Shown: positions 37,827-46,830, counted from the first letter of the stretch. The stretch: 64,000 nucleotides of DNA from Bradymonadales bacterium (GCA_016931535.1 JAFGEP010000076.1:1-64000), one strand, 5' to 3'. Translations and numbers: made by a program. The notes: generated by a model not told the origin, from the letters alone.

Positions 37827-37980
37827 GAGGCGATGATTTTGAATCCCTTTCCATCGAACATTACCTTGGGAACCTCCGGTGGTTGATCTTCTCTGGTCCT
37901 TGTGTCGTGCAGCTCCAGGGACCTGCCTTGAATCCCGTCCGATGGGGATGATAGGGTAATGCCAGCTCGAGGAGCCGATC

Positions 37981-39441
37981 ATGGCCAGAGGTCGAACAAC
38001 CACAACCGCGATGAGAGCGTTGGCTGCCTTTCTGCTTCTTGCTCCTTTGTGGGGTTGTTGGGTCGAGGGCCGCTGCAAGACCGAGCAGGATTGCGAATGG
38101 CCCCAGATCTGCAATACCGAGGGTGCCTGCGTCCTGGAGTGTACCACGGTCGACCAGTGCGAGCTGGAGGAGATCTGCACCTTCAACCGTTGCATGCCAG
38201 CCCCAGGCTGCGCCGGCTGCTCCTTCGACAACGCCGACCACACCTGCGTGCACGGGGATTGCCAGATGGGAGCCTGCCACCCCGGCTGGATCGATGCCAA
38301 CGGCCTGAGCCGCGACGGCTGCGAGTACTACTGCACCCCCACCGGGGAGGAGATCTGCGACGAGCTCGACAACGACTGCGATGGAGAGACCGACGAGGGG
38401 TTCGACCTCCAGCGCGACGTGAACAACTGTGGCCGCTGCGGCAATGTCTGCCCCACACCTCCCAACGCCATCCCCCTGTGCATCCGCGGCGAGTGCAGCT
38501 ACCAGTGCGCGCCAGGCTGGTTCGACTACGACCCGGAGCAGCCCGGGTGTGAAACCGAGGAGTGCATCCCCACCGGGGAGGAGATCTGCGACGGGATCGA
38601 CAACAACTGCGATGGAGAGACCGACGAGGGGTTCGACAAGACCTTGCCCGAGACCTGCGGGCCGCTGTGCATCCACTGCGAGTACATCCACGCCGAGGCG
38701 CTCTGCGTGGAGGGGGCTTGCGAGATGGGCGAGTGCGAAGAGAACTGGCACCACCTCCCCAACGGACCCTGGGACGGCTGCCCCAACGGACCCTGGGAAG
38801 GATGCTGCTACTACTGCGTGCCCACCGGTCCCGAGGAATGCAACGGTCTGGACGACGACTGCAACGGGCGCATCGATGATGGCATCAACTGCTGCCCGGA
38901 AGGCATGGTCTCCATAGATAGCCTGTATTGCATCGACATCTACGAAGCCCACCTGGTCGAGAATGGCCAGGGCGACCTGATGGCGGTCTCCGAGGCGGGT
39001 GTCTATCCCTACTGGAATCGCTCCCTGACCCCCGCGCTGGCCAACCAGTACTGCGAGGCGGCCGGCAAGCGGTTGTGCACCCCCGCCGAATGGCAGGCGG
39101 TCTGCATTGGACCCGATCGAACGCAGGCCGAGTGCATTCCCACCCCCGAGAATCCCGATGCCGCCTGCTACTGCTACGGGACCTCGTATGATCCCGTCAT
39201 CTGCAACGGCATCGACACCTTCGGGCCGGGCGGCTACCAGCTGGTGACGACCGGGTACATGACCGAATGCACCAATGATTACGGCATCTACGACATCTGC
39301 GGCAACGTCTGGGAGATGACCACCGATGGGCTCGTCCGGGGTGGCGCCTTCAACTGCATCGACTCGGCCAGCCTGCACGAGTGCCTGTACTCCATCGAGG
39401 CCAGCCGGGTGATCGCCATCGGGTTTCGCTGTTGCTACTGA
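37981..39441 (+). CDS. Lipoprotein with MopE-like repeats and FGE-like domain
   Basis: 486 residues. A lipobox-like LWGC follows the signal peptide. The N-terminal half is Cys-rich and carries three acidic repeats, GEEICDELDNDCDGETDEGFD, GEEICDGIDNNCDGETDEGFD and ECNGLDDDCNGRIDDGINC, like the putative metal-binding motif of MopE-type proteins. From about residue 305 there is a formylglycine-generating-enzyme/SUMF-like domain (YCEAAGKRLCTPAEWQAVC, IYDICGNVWEMT, VRGGAF, GFRCC). FGE-type domains can oxidise cysteines or be non-catalytic binding folds. The ATG at 37981 has GAGGAG upstream. Confidence 0.75.
   Translation: MARGRTTTTAMRALAAFLLLAPLWGCWVEGRCKTEQDCEWPQICNTEGACVLECTTVDQCELEEICTFNRCMPAPGCAGCSFDNADHTCVHGDCQMGACHPGWIDANGLSRDGCEYYCTPTGEEICDELDNDCDGETDEGFDLQRDVNNCGRCGNVCPTPPNAIPLCIRGECSYQCAPGWFDYDPEQPGCETEECIPTGEEICDGIDNNCDGETDEGFDKTLPETCGPLCIHCEYIHAEALCVEGACEMGECEENWHHLPNGPWDGCPNGPWEGCCYYCVPTGPEECNGLDDDCNGRIDDGINCCPEGMVSIDSLYCIDIYEAHLVENGQGDLMAVSEAGVYPYWNRSLTPALANQYCEAAGKRLCTPAEWQAVCIGPDRTQAECIPTPENPDAACYCYGTSYDPVICNGIDTFGPGGYQLVTTGYMTECTNDYGIYDICGNVWEMTTDGLVRGGAFNCIDSASLHECLYSIEASRVIAIGFRCCY
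38338..38637 (+). repeat. Near-identical in-gene repeat coding EICD...GETDEGFD
   Basis: The CCCACCGGGGAGGAGATCTG block and the following GACTGCGATGGAGAGACCGA block at about 38338-38406 recur at about 38569-38637 with few changes. A separate 24-base tandem copy coding NGPWDGCP/NGPWEGC lies at about 38755-38802. Confidence 0.8.
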
Positions 39442-39605
39442 ACGGGAATGATGAGATGACCTTCGCCAGTTGGGGGCATAAAACCGAACCGCTTCGCGTT
39501 GGGGGCAACAAGCGCCGGCAGTCATGCCCAGTGGGTACAGATGACGACCGGTAGGTCACGGGCTGTGGGCGGGGACCGCCTGGTCGAGGGAGACCGAGTC
39601 GTGCC

Positions 39606-40634
39606 ATGAGCTGGTTCTCTCCAGCAAGAGCCGAGACAAGAAGTGCCAACTGGCGCCGCTTCGGGGGCCGGACCGCGCTTTTAGTCCTCCTCCCGGCGCT
39701 GGTTGCCATCGGCGCGAACTGGCTCAGAACCGATGGTCTTCCCTTGATCAGCGATACCAACTACATCGACGAGATCCTCGTCCCCTGCCCGGAAAACCTC
39801 CAAGAAGCGAGGGCGGTACGGGTCGCGGACCTCCCCGAGCTCTCCGGGGAGATCACCATCGTGGACGCCCGCAACCGGGGGGCCTTTTTGGCCGGCCACA
39901 TCCCCGGCGCCATCAACATCCCTCACCGCCCCTTCAACGTGGACAATGCCACCTATCAGGCGGCGATCGAGCGCGATCTCGATCCCCTTCGGGGCATCCC
40001 CGGTGACCGGATCGTCGTCTGCGGCGAGACGAGCACCAACTCGGGGCGGGACATGGCCTCCGTCCTCATGGAGAACGGGTTCTCCCTGGTGCGCTACCTG
40101 GAGGGGGGCTGTGACGCCTGGCAGCTGGCCGGACGGCCCTTTGAAGAGGCCCCCGTGGATGTGATCGGCTTGAGACCCGAGGCGTTGGCAGCAAACCTGG
40201 AGGGGATCACCCTGATCGACGCCCGCTTCACCCGCTTCTACCGGCGCGGCCATCTGCCCGGCGCCCTGGCCATCCCCTATGCGATGCTCTCCGGACCACA
40301 GGATGAGAAGCTGGACCCCATCCGCTCGATTCCCGGGGACACCATCGTGGTCTACGGCTCTGTGGACTACTCGGAGGGAGACGCGATGGCCCGGGTGATG
40401 GCTGCGGGAGGCTGGCCAGGCGTACGCTACCTGGAGGGCGGTTTCGAGGCCTGGCAGGAGGCCGGCTTGCCGGTCGAGGGGGAGAACGCTGCAAACAACC
40501 AGACCGACTCGCCAGCCTCTGTGCCGACCAACGCCGAGCGCTCCGGTGCCGCCGAGGGTACCGCTGCCCCACCCTTTGGCGAGGTCACACGGGATCGTGA
40601 AGGGGACACCGAACCAGGAGGGACCGCGCCGTGA
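39606..40634 (+). CDS. Membrane-anchored tandem rhodanese-domain protein
   Basis: 342 residues. One N-terminal helix (about 22-42) anchors it, probably with the two rhodanese domains outside the cytoplasm. Domain 1 (about 75-175) has the expected cysteine in VVCGETST (Cys139); domain 2 (about 190-290) has VVYGSVDY, with Tyr250 in place of Cys, and so looks inactive. Rhodaneses carry sulfane sulfur on the Cys. It is first in a tightly packed operon, overlapping the next gene by 4 bases. Confidence 0.8.
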   Translation: MSWFSPARAETRSANWRRFGGRTALLVLLPALVAIGANWLRTDGLPLISDTNYIDEILVPCPENLQEARAVRVADLPELSGEITIVDARNRGAFLAGHIPGAINIPHRPFNVDNATYQAAIERDLDPLRGIPGDRIVVCGETSTNSGRDMASVLMENGFSLVRYLEGGCDAWQLAGRPFEEAPVDVIGLRPEALAANLEGITLIDARFTRFYRRGHLPGALAIPYAMLSGPQDEKLDPIRSIPGDTIVVYGSVDYSEGDAMARVMAAGGWPGVRYLEGGFEAWQEAGLPVEGENAANNQTDSPASVPTNAERSGAAEGTAAPPFGEVTRDREGDTEPGGTAP

Positions 40635-41137
40635 GCAGCCGATTCCAGCGCTTTCGCCAGCACCCGGCTCACTCCTTTATTGCGGTCCCCATCCGCATCC
40701 TGGTGGGGGTGGTGTTCATCTACGCCAGCTGGTACAAGCTGGCGGAGCCCAGGGATTTCGCCATCTCCATCGCCATGTACGAGATGCTCCCCATCGGCCT
40801 GATCAACCTGATGGCCATCACCCTGCCGGCTATCGAGCTGGTCGCGGGGATCACCTTGATCGCGGGGCTGTGGACCAAGGAATCGGCTTTCGTCGTGAAC
40901 GGCATGCTGGTGATGTTCATCATCGCCATCTGCTACGTGGTGTTCGTGCGGGGGGAGCCCAACTTCGGATGCGGCTGCTTCTCCCCCGCCGCCGAGGCGG
41001 CCGAGGAGGAGATGGCCACGGGAACATTGATCCGGGACATCTGGTATCTTGTGGGTTGCGGCTACGTCCAACTCTTCGACGACGGCGCGCTGGGTATCGA
41101 TGGATTGTGGAGATGGAGGAGAACTGCTCGTGTCTAG
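40631..41137 (+). CDS. DoxX/MauE-like membrane protein
   Basis: 168 residues with four hydrophobic segments: IAVPIRILVGVVFIYASWYKL, the INLMAITLPAIELVAGITLIAG stretch, a third FVVNGMLVMFIIAICYVVF, and a weaker C-terminal one. This is the DoxX/MauE four-helix pattern; family members take part in quinone or thiol redox chemistry. FGCGCFSP after helix 3 gives a Cys pair that could act in thiol exchange. It starts with GTG overlapping the rhodanese stop by 4 bases. Confidence 0.75.
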   Translation: MSSRFQRFRQHPAHSFIAVPIRILVGVVFIYASWYKLAEPRDFAISIAMYEMLPIGLINLMAITLPAIELVAGITLIAGLWTKESAFVVNGMLVMFIIAICYVVFVRGEPNFGCGCFSPAAEAAEEEMATGTLIRDIWYLVGCGYVQLFDDGALGIDGLWRWRRTARV

Positions 41138-42062
41138 GTTCAACCGTTTCATGAAATGGTGCGTCCCCGGGACGCTGCTCTTGTTCGCAGGTCTGGCTCT
41201 TGCCCAGGACCAGCCGACTTTCCCCTGGGATCGGGTGGTCGGCGTCGACCCTTCCACCTTGACCGACGAGGTCCGGTTACAGGTGGCACAGCTGGCCGAA
41301 CGCATCCCCAATTACCACGGCTGTCGAGGGAGTGTGGCCGAGTGCATCGCCCAGGATCCCCCGGACCCGACGGCCCAACGCCTGGCCGGCTTTGTGGCCC
41401 GACAGGTGATGACCGGGATGCCGGCCTTCGCCATCCAGTCGGCCGTGGCCGAACGGCGCCGCTCCGCCCATCCCCGGCAGCTAGCCGAGATCGACCTGGA
41501 AGGCGCATCTTGCATCGGAGCCGAGACGCCGCTGGTCACGGTGGTCGAGTTCGCTGACTTCGAGTGCCCCTTCTGCAAGATCTCCTCCCCGATGCTGGAA
41601 CGGATCGCCACCGCGCGATCCGACCGGGTCCGCTTTTGCTTCAAGTACTTCCCCATCCGCTCCCATCCCCGGGGCATCCCCTCCTGCGTCGCCAGCCTGG
41701 CTGCCGCCCAGCAGGATCGGTTCTGGGCCATGCACGATTGTCTGTACGAGTCGGCTCCCGACCTCTCCGATGCGGCCATGGAACGCTGCGCCACCCAGGT
41801 GGGGCTGGACCTGGAGCTGTATCGCCAGGGTATCGCCGGCGAGGCGCTGCTGGAGGAGGTCATGGCCGACAAGATGGAAGGCCAGCTTCTGGGTGTCGAC
41901 CGGACCCCCACCATCTTCGTCAACGGCAAGATGTACTTCGGCGAGCTGTCCGAGGTGGAGCTCGGGGATCGGGTAGACGAGGAGCTGGACCTGGTGCTCG
42001 GCCACCTGCCCGTGGTGGAGCAGGGAGACCGGGTAGACGAGGAGCTGGGCCTGGCGCAATGA
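41130..42062 (+). CDS. DsbA-like thioredoxin-fold protein
   Basis: 310 residues. A GTG at 41130 follows GGAGGAG and overlaps the DoxX-like gene by 8 bases. A signal peptide (LLLFAGLALAQ) exports it. The redox site CPFC is Cys146/Cys149 (FADFECPFCKISSPM), with the cis-Pro in TPTIFVNG. This matches DsbA/DsbG-like thiol oxidoreductases of the periplasm. An extra N-terminal domain of about 100 residues with a Cys pair (HGCRGSVAEC) precedes the fold. The C-terminus holds a recent duplication: GDRVDEELDLVLG, then GDRVDEELGLAQ. Confidence 0.88.
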   Translation: MSRFNRFMKWCVPGTLLLFAGLALAQDQPTFPWDRVVGVDPSTLTDEVRLQVAQLAERIPNYHGCRGSVAECIAQDPPDPTAQRLAGFVARQVMTGMPAFAIQSAVAERRRSAHPRQLAEIDLEGASCIGAETPLVTVVEFADFECPFCKISSPMLERIATARSDRVRFCFKYFPIRSHPRGIPSCVASLAAAQQDRFWAMHDCLYESAPDLSDAAMERCATQVGLDLELYRQGIAGEALLEEVMADKMEGQLLGVDRTPTIFVNGKMYFGELSEVELGDRVDEELDLVLGHLPVVEQGDRVDEELGLAQ

Positions 42063-43663
42063 GATGGCCAGCCTTCGATCCGCCACTTCCGGTGGCTTCG
42101 TCATGCCTTGCAGGTTTCCTTCGTAGGGCGGCACCGCTGGTAGTGGTTACCCTTGCGGGACTGATCTGCCTGACCCCCAGCCCAGATGCACAGGCCACCG
42201 AGGCCGAAGCCCGCATCGAGATCGCCCAGGGTGACATGGCGTGGGAGGCGGGAACAGTCGAGGAGGCGCTCCGTCACTACCAGGCGGCCATCGAATCCTC
42301 CCCCGACCTGGCCATCGCCCATGGCCGCCTGGGGGTGGCCCTGTTCACCGCCGGGCGGCGCGAGGAGGCGATCGCCGCTCTGGAGCGGGCGGTTGCCCTC
42401 GACCCCCATCACGCCCGCACCCGTCTCGACCTGGCCCTGGCCTACCTGGCGCAAGGCGATCTCTTCTGGGCTGCCGACGAGCTGCGCGAGGCAGGCCTGC
42501 TGGCGCCCGGCGATCCGGAGATCGCATACCACGAGGGGTTGGTGCTGATCGACCTGGGGGAGAATGAGGCCGGTATGGAGCGCTTGGCTCTGGCGGCAGG
42601 CGATCCGGCTCTGGAGCCCAAGGCTCGCTACCACCTCGGCATCGCGCTGGCCACCTCGGAACAGCGGGAAGAGGGACAGCTCCAGCTGGAGCAGGCTCGG
42701 GACGCCAGCCCCAGTTCGCCGCATGGCCAGGCTGCCGGCCGAGCGCTGAACCTGCTCATCCAGCAAGGGTGGGACACGCTCCCCTTCTTCAGCGGAAGGC
42801 TGGCCCTCAAGGCCCAGTACGACAGCAACGTGGTGCAGGAACCGATCGAGGTCAGCCGCCCCCTGGGCGCCGACGCCCCCGGCCTGGAGCTGCGTGCTCT
42901 GCTGACGGTGGCCCCCATCTCCACGCTGGCCCACACCCTGTACGCAACCCTGACGGTGAGCCGCATCCAGCACCTCGCGTCGCCCCCAGACCAGTTCAAC
43001 CATACCGGTGTGAGCCTCGCCGGCGGAACCTCCTACCGCTTTGCCGCCCTGGGACACACCCATACCCTGGGACTCCACCACCGCTACGACCTGGGGATGC
43101 TCGACGGGGGGGAGCTCACCGACGTCGACGAGTTCTACGCCTTCCGCGAAGCCAACACGCTCACGGCGGAGTACGCCCTGAGCCGCCAGGGACAGTACCT
43201 GGCGACCGTCGAGCTACGCTATCGGAACGCCGTGTTCGCCGACATGAGGCGGGATAGCAACACGTTCCTGGCCAGGCTGAGCGAAACCCTCATGTTCCTG
43301 TCGGAACGGTTCAAGGTGATCTTCGCCGCCGGCTTTCAGTACGACCAGGCCCACGGAGACGGCTACGATCTCTGGGGGCTCAACGGCAGCGCCGGGATCT
43401 CGGCTTTGGGACCCTGGTCGCTGCAGTTTCTCGCTACGGTCCGGTTCGAGCACGCCGACCACTACCACAGCGCCTACTACTACGGCTGGGGCGCCGGTCG
43501 ACAGGACGATGCCGTCATCGTTAGCACCGCCATCCGGCGGCCCCTCTACGACGCCCTGTTGGCCGAGCTGGCCTGGGTGCACACCGAGCGCCGCTCGACC
43601 ACGCCGGCCTTCGACTACCGGCGCGACCTGGTGGCGCTGACCGCGAGCTGGGTGTTCCCATGA
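42059..43663 (+). CDS. Exported TPR plus outer-membrane beta-barrel protein
   Basis: 534 residues. The ATG at 42059 overlaps the DsbA-like stop (ATGA), which fixes the start; a longer frame upstream is a shadow. A signal peptide is followed by TPR repeats (about 50-230) and a C-terminal region (about 245-534) of alternating strands ending in an aromatic residue pattern (LVALTASWVFP), typical of an outer-membrane beta-barrel. The layout resembles Slam-like or BcsC-like TPR-barrel proteins. A recognised family was not fixed. Confidence 0.7.
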   Translation: MRWPAFDPPLPVASSCLAGFLRRAAPLVVVTLAGLICLTPSPDAQATEAEARIEIAQGDMAWEAGTVEEALRHYQAAIESSPDLAIAHGRLGVALFTAGRREEAIAALERAVALDPHHARTRLDLALAYLAQGDLFWAADELREAGLLAPGDPEIAYHEGLVLIDLGENEAGMERLALAAGDPALEPKARYHLGIALATSEQREEGQLQLEQARDASPSSPHGQAAGRALNLLIQQGWDTLPFFSGRLALKAQYDSNVVQEPIEVSRPLGADAPGLELRALLTVAPISTLAHTLYATLTVSRIQHLASPPDQFNHTGVSLAGGTSYRFAALGHTHTLGLHHRYDLGMLDGGELTDVDEFYAFREANTLTAEYALSRQGQYLATVELRYRNAVFADMRRDSNTFLARLSETLMFLSERFKVIFAAGFQYDQAHGDGYDLWGLNGSAGISALGPWSLQFLATVRFEHADHYHSAYYYGWGAGRQDDAVIVSTAIRRPLYDALLAELAWVHTERRSTTPAFDYRRDLVALTASWVFP

Positions 43664-44475
43664 GATTGCCAACCGCCACCTTCCGCTTCCGACTCCGAGC
43701 TCCGGCGAGACCGGATGCCAGTGAACCAGAGCCAAAGGTTCCCACGAGCGCTCGATCCGCTCTCATGGCATTGCCTGTGGTCCTCGCCCTGTTGATTTCC
43801 TGGCCGGCTTCTGGCGAGACCATCGCCCGCTCTCTACTCGTTGGCGAGGAGGCCCTGGTGCAGTGCGCCGAGGGAGCCCTCTTTGTCGAGGAGATCGCGG
43901 ATAGCCGATCATCGCCCGCGACGCATCCCTGTCCACTGGGCGAGCTGAGACGCGGCCTGGTGCAGCTATCCACCTCGCGTTCGGCGACCCTCTCGGCGGG
44001 CACCCACCAGCTGACCCTTCAGCCGGGGGTTTACCAGGTCCGACTCGGCGCTTCCGGGCTGACCCTGTGTACCCGAGAGGGTGAGGCCGCCCTTGCCCGG
44101 GGATTGGCCGTACCGGCTGGAGCCTGCCTGGCGTTCGATACAGCCGGCAGAACGGATGGGCTGCAGACGGCGACTGAGGACGGTGGAGCACCGCCCCTCT
44201 GGGTGCCGCTCGATCCTCCCGCTCCGCCTCATCCCCCCCTGTTCGAGCGCGATCCGGCGGTCGCCCTGGAACGGCTCGACCAGACGGTGCGCCAGCGGCA
44301 GGAAAGCGGGCAGAGCGATTCGGAGCAGGTAGAGGCCGGTGGTGCCGCGGCATGCCTGGAGGGAGGAGACGGGGGCGGAGAGGCCGGCGGGCCTGAAGGG
44401 CCGGAGACGCCGGAGACCGAGATCGACCGGACACAGCACCGGGTAGAGCTCGATGTGACCCTGGAGGGATTCTGA
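43660..44475 (+). CDS. Exported protein of unknown function (FecR-like?)
   Basis: 271 residues. It starts at the ATG overlapping the previous stop (ATGA); ATG 43765 is an alternative that would remove a basic leader. A hydrophobic helix at about 35-52 (ALPVVLALLISWPASG) is a signal or anchor. A middle beta-rich part (LVQLSTSRSATLSAGTHQ, GVYQVRLGASGLTLC, EAALARGLAVPAGACLAF) is loosely FecR-like. The end is Glu/Gly-rich and low complexity. The assignment is weak. Confidence 0.5.
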   Translation: MRLPTATFRFRLRAPARPDASEPEPKVPTSARSALMALPVVLALLISWPASGETIARSLLVGEEALVQCAEGALFVEEIADSRSSPATHPCPLGELRRGLVQLSTSRSATLSAGTHQLTLQPGVYQVRLGASGLTLCTREGEAALARGLAVPAGACLAFDTAGRTDGLQTATEDGGAPPLWVPLDPPAPPHPPLFERDPAVALERLDQTVRQRQESGQSDSEQVEAGGAAACLEGGDGGGEAGGPEGPETPETEIDRTQHRVELDVTLEGF

Positions 44476-44476
44476 G

Positions 44477-45364
44477 ATGGTCGCCCCAATCAGTCCGGAT
44501 CCGGCAATGGACCGCTCCCGACCTGGCCGGAAGGCCGGTCAATGGGAGCCAAACCGAGAGCGGTTGCCGGAGGCCTGCGATCGGGCGGCCGGAGATCCTC
44601 TCGGTGCAACGCATCTCCGCGCTACAACGAGGGCAGCGCTCCTCGTCTGCTGCCTCGTCCTGGCTTGCGGATTGTTGGAGATCTCCTGCTTCGTCGAGCC
44701 GGTGGACAGGCCGGCCTCGGTCACCCTCTGGCTCGATCTCGGCACGCTGGAGCTACCGCTGGAGGTGTTGCCAGGTCCCAGGGAGGAAGACGGCCTGGTC
44801 CACATCGATCGGGTTTTTGCCTACATCCAGGTGGAGGTCAACGGACCCGGGATGGCCGAACCGGCGCTCGTTTCCTGGCCGGAGGAGGGAACCAGGAACC
44901 CCCGCCAGCAGGTGAGCCTCGAGTTCGAGGTGCCGGCCGGCCTTGCCCGGCAGTTCACCATCCTGGCCTACGTCTACCAGGGGGGTCAGGTCCGGATCTG
45001 GCGCGACGACGGCACCCTGGTCGCCGACCTGGAAGGTGGCCGTTCCTCGTCGCTAGCAGCCTCTCTCCTCCAGGTCGGGCGCGGAGCCGTTTCCTGCGAG
45101 CTGACCGGAGCCGGTGCCGCCTCGGTGACCGAGGCGATGGCGATCGACGGAGACCCCGAGCAGGGGTTCGACTCCGGTCCGGGGGTCGCCTGGCCACCGG
45201 TCGAGGTGCAGGAAAGCCAGTTCGAGATCACCGACCTGCCCGTCGGCCGTCCGCTCACCTTTCGGCTGGTCCAGGAGGGGGAAGATGAGGCCCTGCTGCC
45301 TCCCTTGCAGATCGAGCTGAGTGAACCGGCCGAGACTGTTCCCTGCCAGATCGCCGTTCCCTGA
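44477..45364 (+). CDS. Lipoprotein-like exported protein
   Basis: 295 residues. It begins 1 base after the previous stop, so it is coupled to it. A 50-residue basic leader precedes a hydrophobic segment with several cysteines (ALLVCCLVLACGLLEISCF), which could be a signal with lipobox (LACG or LEISC) or an anchor helix. The rest is beta-rich without a named family (SVTLWLDLGTLELPLEVL, QVSLEFEVPAG, FTILAYVYQGGQ). It may be a substrate or partner of the barrel gene. Confidence 0.5.
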   Translation: MVAPISPDPAMDRSRPGRKAGQWEPNRERLPEACDRAAGDPLGATHLRATTRAALLVCCLVLACGLLEISCFVEPVDRPASVTLWLDLGTLELPLEVLPGPREEDGLVHIDRVFAYIQVEVNGPGMAEPALVSWPEEGTRNPRQQVSLEFEVPAGLARQFTILAYVYQGGQVRIWRDDGTLVADLEGGRSSSLAASLLQVGRGAVSCELTGAGAASVTEAMAIDGDPEQGFDSGPGVAWPPVEVQESQFEITDLPVGRPLTFRLVQEGEDEALLPPLQIELSEPAETVPCQIAVP

Positions 45365-45387
45365 ACCGCAAACACAACCCCAGCCGC

Positions 45388-45416
45388 TTGACATCGTGCC
45401 GGTTTCCGGTTAGGTG
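45388..45416 (+). promoter_or_regulatory. Weak promoter candidate for the porin gene
   Basis: A perfect TTGACA (45388-45393) lies 17 bases before a poor -10 (TAGGTG). It sits in the 83-base gap upstream of the porin and is plausible only for the -35. Confidence 0.3.
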
Positions 45417-45447
45417 AGCCGCAACCATTTTCGGGAGGTTGGATCCG

Positions 45448-46734
45448 ATGAAGCGTATCCTACGATGCAGTATCTGGTTGGTTCTGGTGTTTCTGGCGTT
45501 GCCGTTGTGGGCACAGCAACCGGCAGCAGAGGCGGAAAGCGAAGAGGCTGAGGTGGCCACGCAGGCGACCGGCGCGGACTACCAGCCGGTCGTGCCGACA
45601 GTCAACCTGCGCTACGGCTCGCTGAACCTCATGGGCGTTTTCCAGTCGCGCATGGACTACCGGTTGGTGGGCGACGACTTCGACAACTCCACCTTTTCCT
45701 TCGGACTACAACGTGCACGGCTGATTCTGAGCGGCCACGTGGTGACCGAGGGGTTGCAGTACTTCTTCCAGGGGGATGCCGCTCACCCGTCCGGCTCCTG
45801 GGTTCTGGACGCAGCGCTCAGCTACGTGTTCACCAACAGCCTGGCCATCAAGGTGGGCCGGTTCGTCCCCGACTTCTCCATCATGATGCCCCGCAACACC
45901 GCCGACCTCGGGGTCATCGACTATCCGCTCTACCTGACCGCCGGCAACTTCGTCGTCTGGCGCCAGCTCGGCGTCCAGGCCTCGATGCGCCCCGTTCCGC
46001 TGTTCTCCTTCGCTGTCGGCGCCTTCAACGGGATGCTGGTCGAGCCCACCGCCACCTACCGGATCGGCGGCGTCCCCTCAGGCGGCCGCCTGTACATGCC
46101 TCTGCTCACCGACGTGGGCCTGGGCGGCTCCAGCAACGTGGCCGACAACAACAGCCTGAAGGATTTCCTGGTGCGCATGAGCTTGCACCTCTCGCCGGCT
46201 GTCACCCTGGGCCTTCACCTCTGGTTCGGCTTCCCACATGCCTACACGGTGGCTCAGGCGGCCGATGGTAGCGATCGACTGGTCTTCGCCTCCTGGGCCG
46301 GCGACCGGAACACCTCCGACCTGGTCTTGCAGGGTGGTCTTTCCGCGGAGTACCGCACCAGCACCATGCACGTCGCCGGCGAGGTGATGGCTCGCACGGT
46401 GAGCTTCGACCAGGCCATGCCCACCAGCGTGGCAGGGCTGACCGATACCGCCGAGCGGATCGACTCCTTGATGAGCCTGGGTGCCTGGTTGCACTTCGGC
46501 TACCTGTACGATGGCTGGCTGGAAGGGGTGTTCCGGGTGGATTGGCTGGAACCGGCCATGGAAGACATCTACGACACCGACCAGGTCATCCGGGTTACCG
46601 TCGGACCGCAGTTCTGGCTGGAGAGCGGCAACCACTTCCGCATCCTGGTGAACTACTTCACCAACCTGTACTACCAGGACGACAATCGCGATCCCGACCA
46701 CAACATCCAGACCCAGTTCCAGGCTCTGTGGTAG
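45448..46734 (+). CDS. Phosphate-selective-porin-like outer-membrane protein
   Basis: 428 residues. The signal peptide ends near LPLWAQ. The body is long amphipathic strands of an O/P-type porin (FGLQRARLILSGHV, LKDFLVRMSLHLSPAVTLGL, IRVTVGPQFWLESGNHF), ending in LW, a porin-type C-terminal aromatic. Start ATG 45448 (KRILR) is spaced 9 bases after GGGAGG; an in-frame TTG at 45439 is less likely. The substrate is unknown. Confidence 0.8.
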   Translation: MKRILRCSIWLVLVFLALPLWAQQPAAEAESEEAEVATQATGADYQPVVPTVNLRYGSLNLMGVFQSRMDYRLVGDDFDNSTFSFGLQRARLILSGHVVTEGLQYFFQGDAAHPSGSWVLDAALSYVFTNSLAIKVGRFVPDFSIMMPRNTADLGVIDYPLYLTAGNFVVWRQLGVQASMRPVPLFSFAVGAFNGMLVEPTATYRIGGVPSGGRLYMPLLTDVGLGGSSNVADNNSLKDFLVRMSLHLSPAVTLGLHLWFGFPHAYTVAQAADGSDRLVFASWAGDRNTSDLVLQGGLSAEYRTSTMHVAGEVMARTVSFDQAMPTSVAGLTDTAERIDSLMSLGAWLHFGYLYDGWLEGVFRVDWLEPAMEDIYDTDQVIRVTVGPQFWLESGNHFRILVNYFTNLYYQDDNRDPDHNIQTQFQALW

Positions 46735-46830
46735 AACAGGAACGGCGCGGTAGCCAGCTCCTATCCAGACACCATCCCGACCGGCGGGGGACTGCCGGAC
46801 GAGTAGCACCCGGTTTTTGCATGGGACGCC

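Noticed and set aside
41564..42058. N-terminal extension of the TPR-barrel gene
   Set aside because: It is Arg/Pro/Gly-rich out-of-frame DsbA-like sequence; the ATG at 42059 overlapping the previous stop is the natural start.
46781..46818. Terminator candidate after the porin
   Set aside because: CCGGC/GCCGG stem of only 5 bp and the T run is about 13 bases away.
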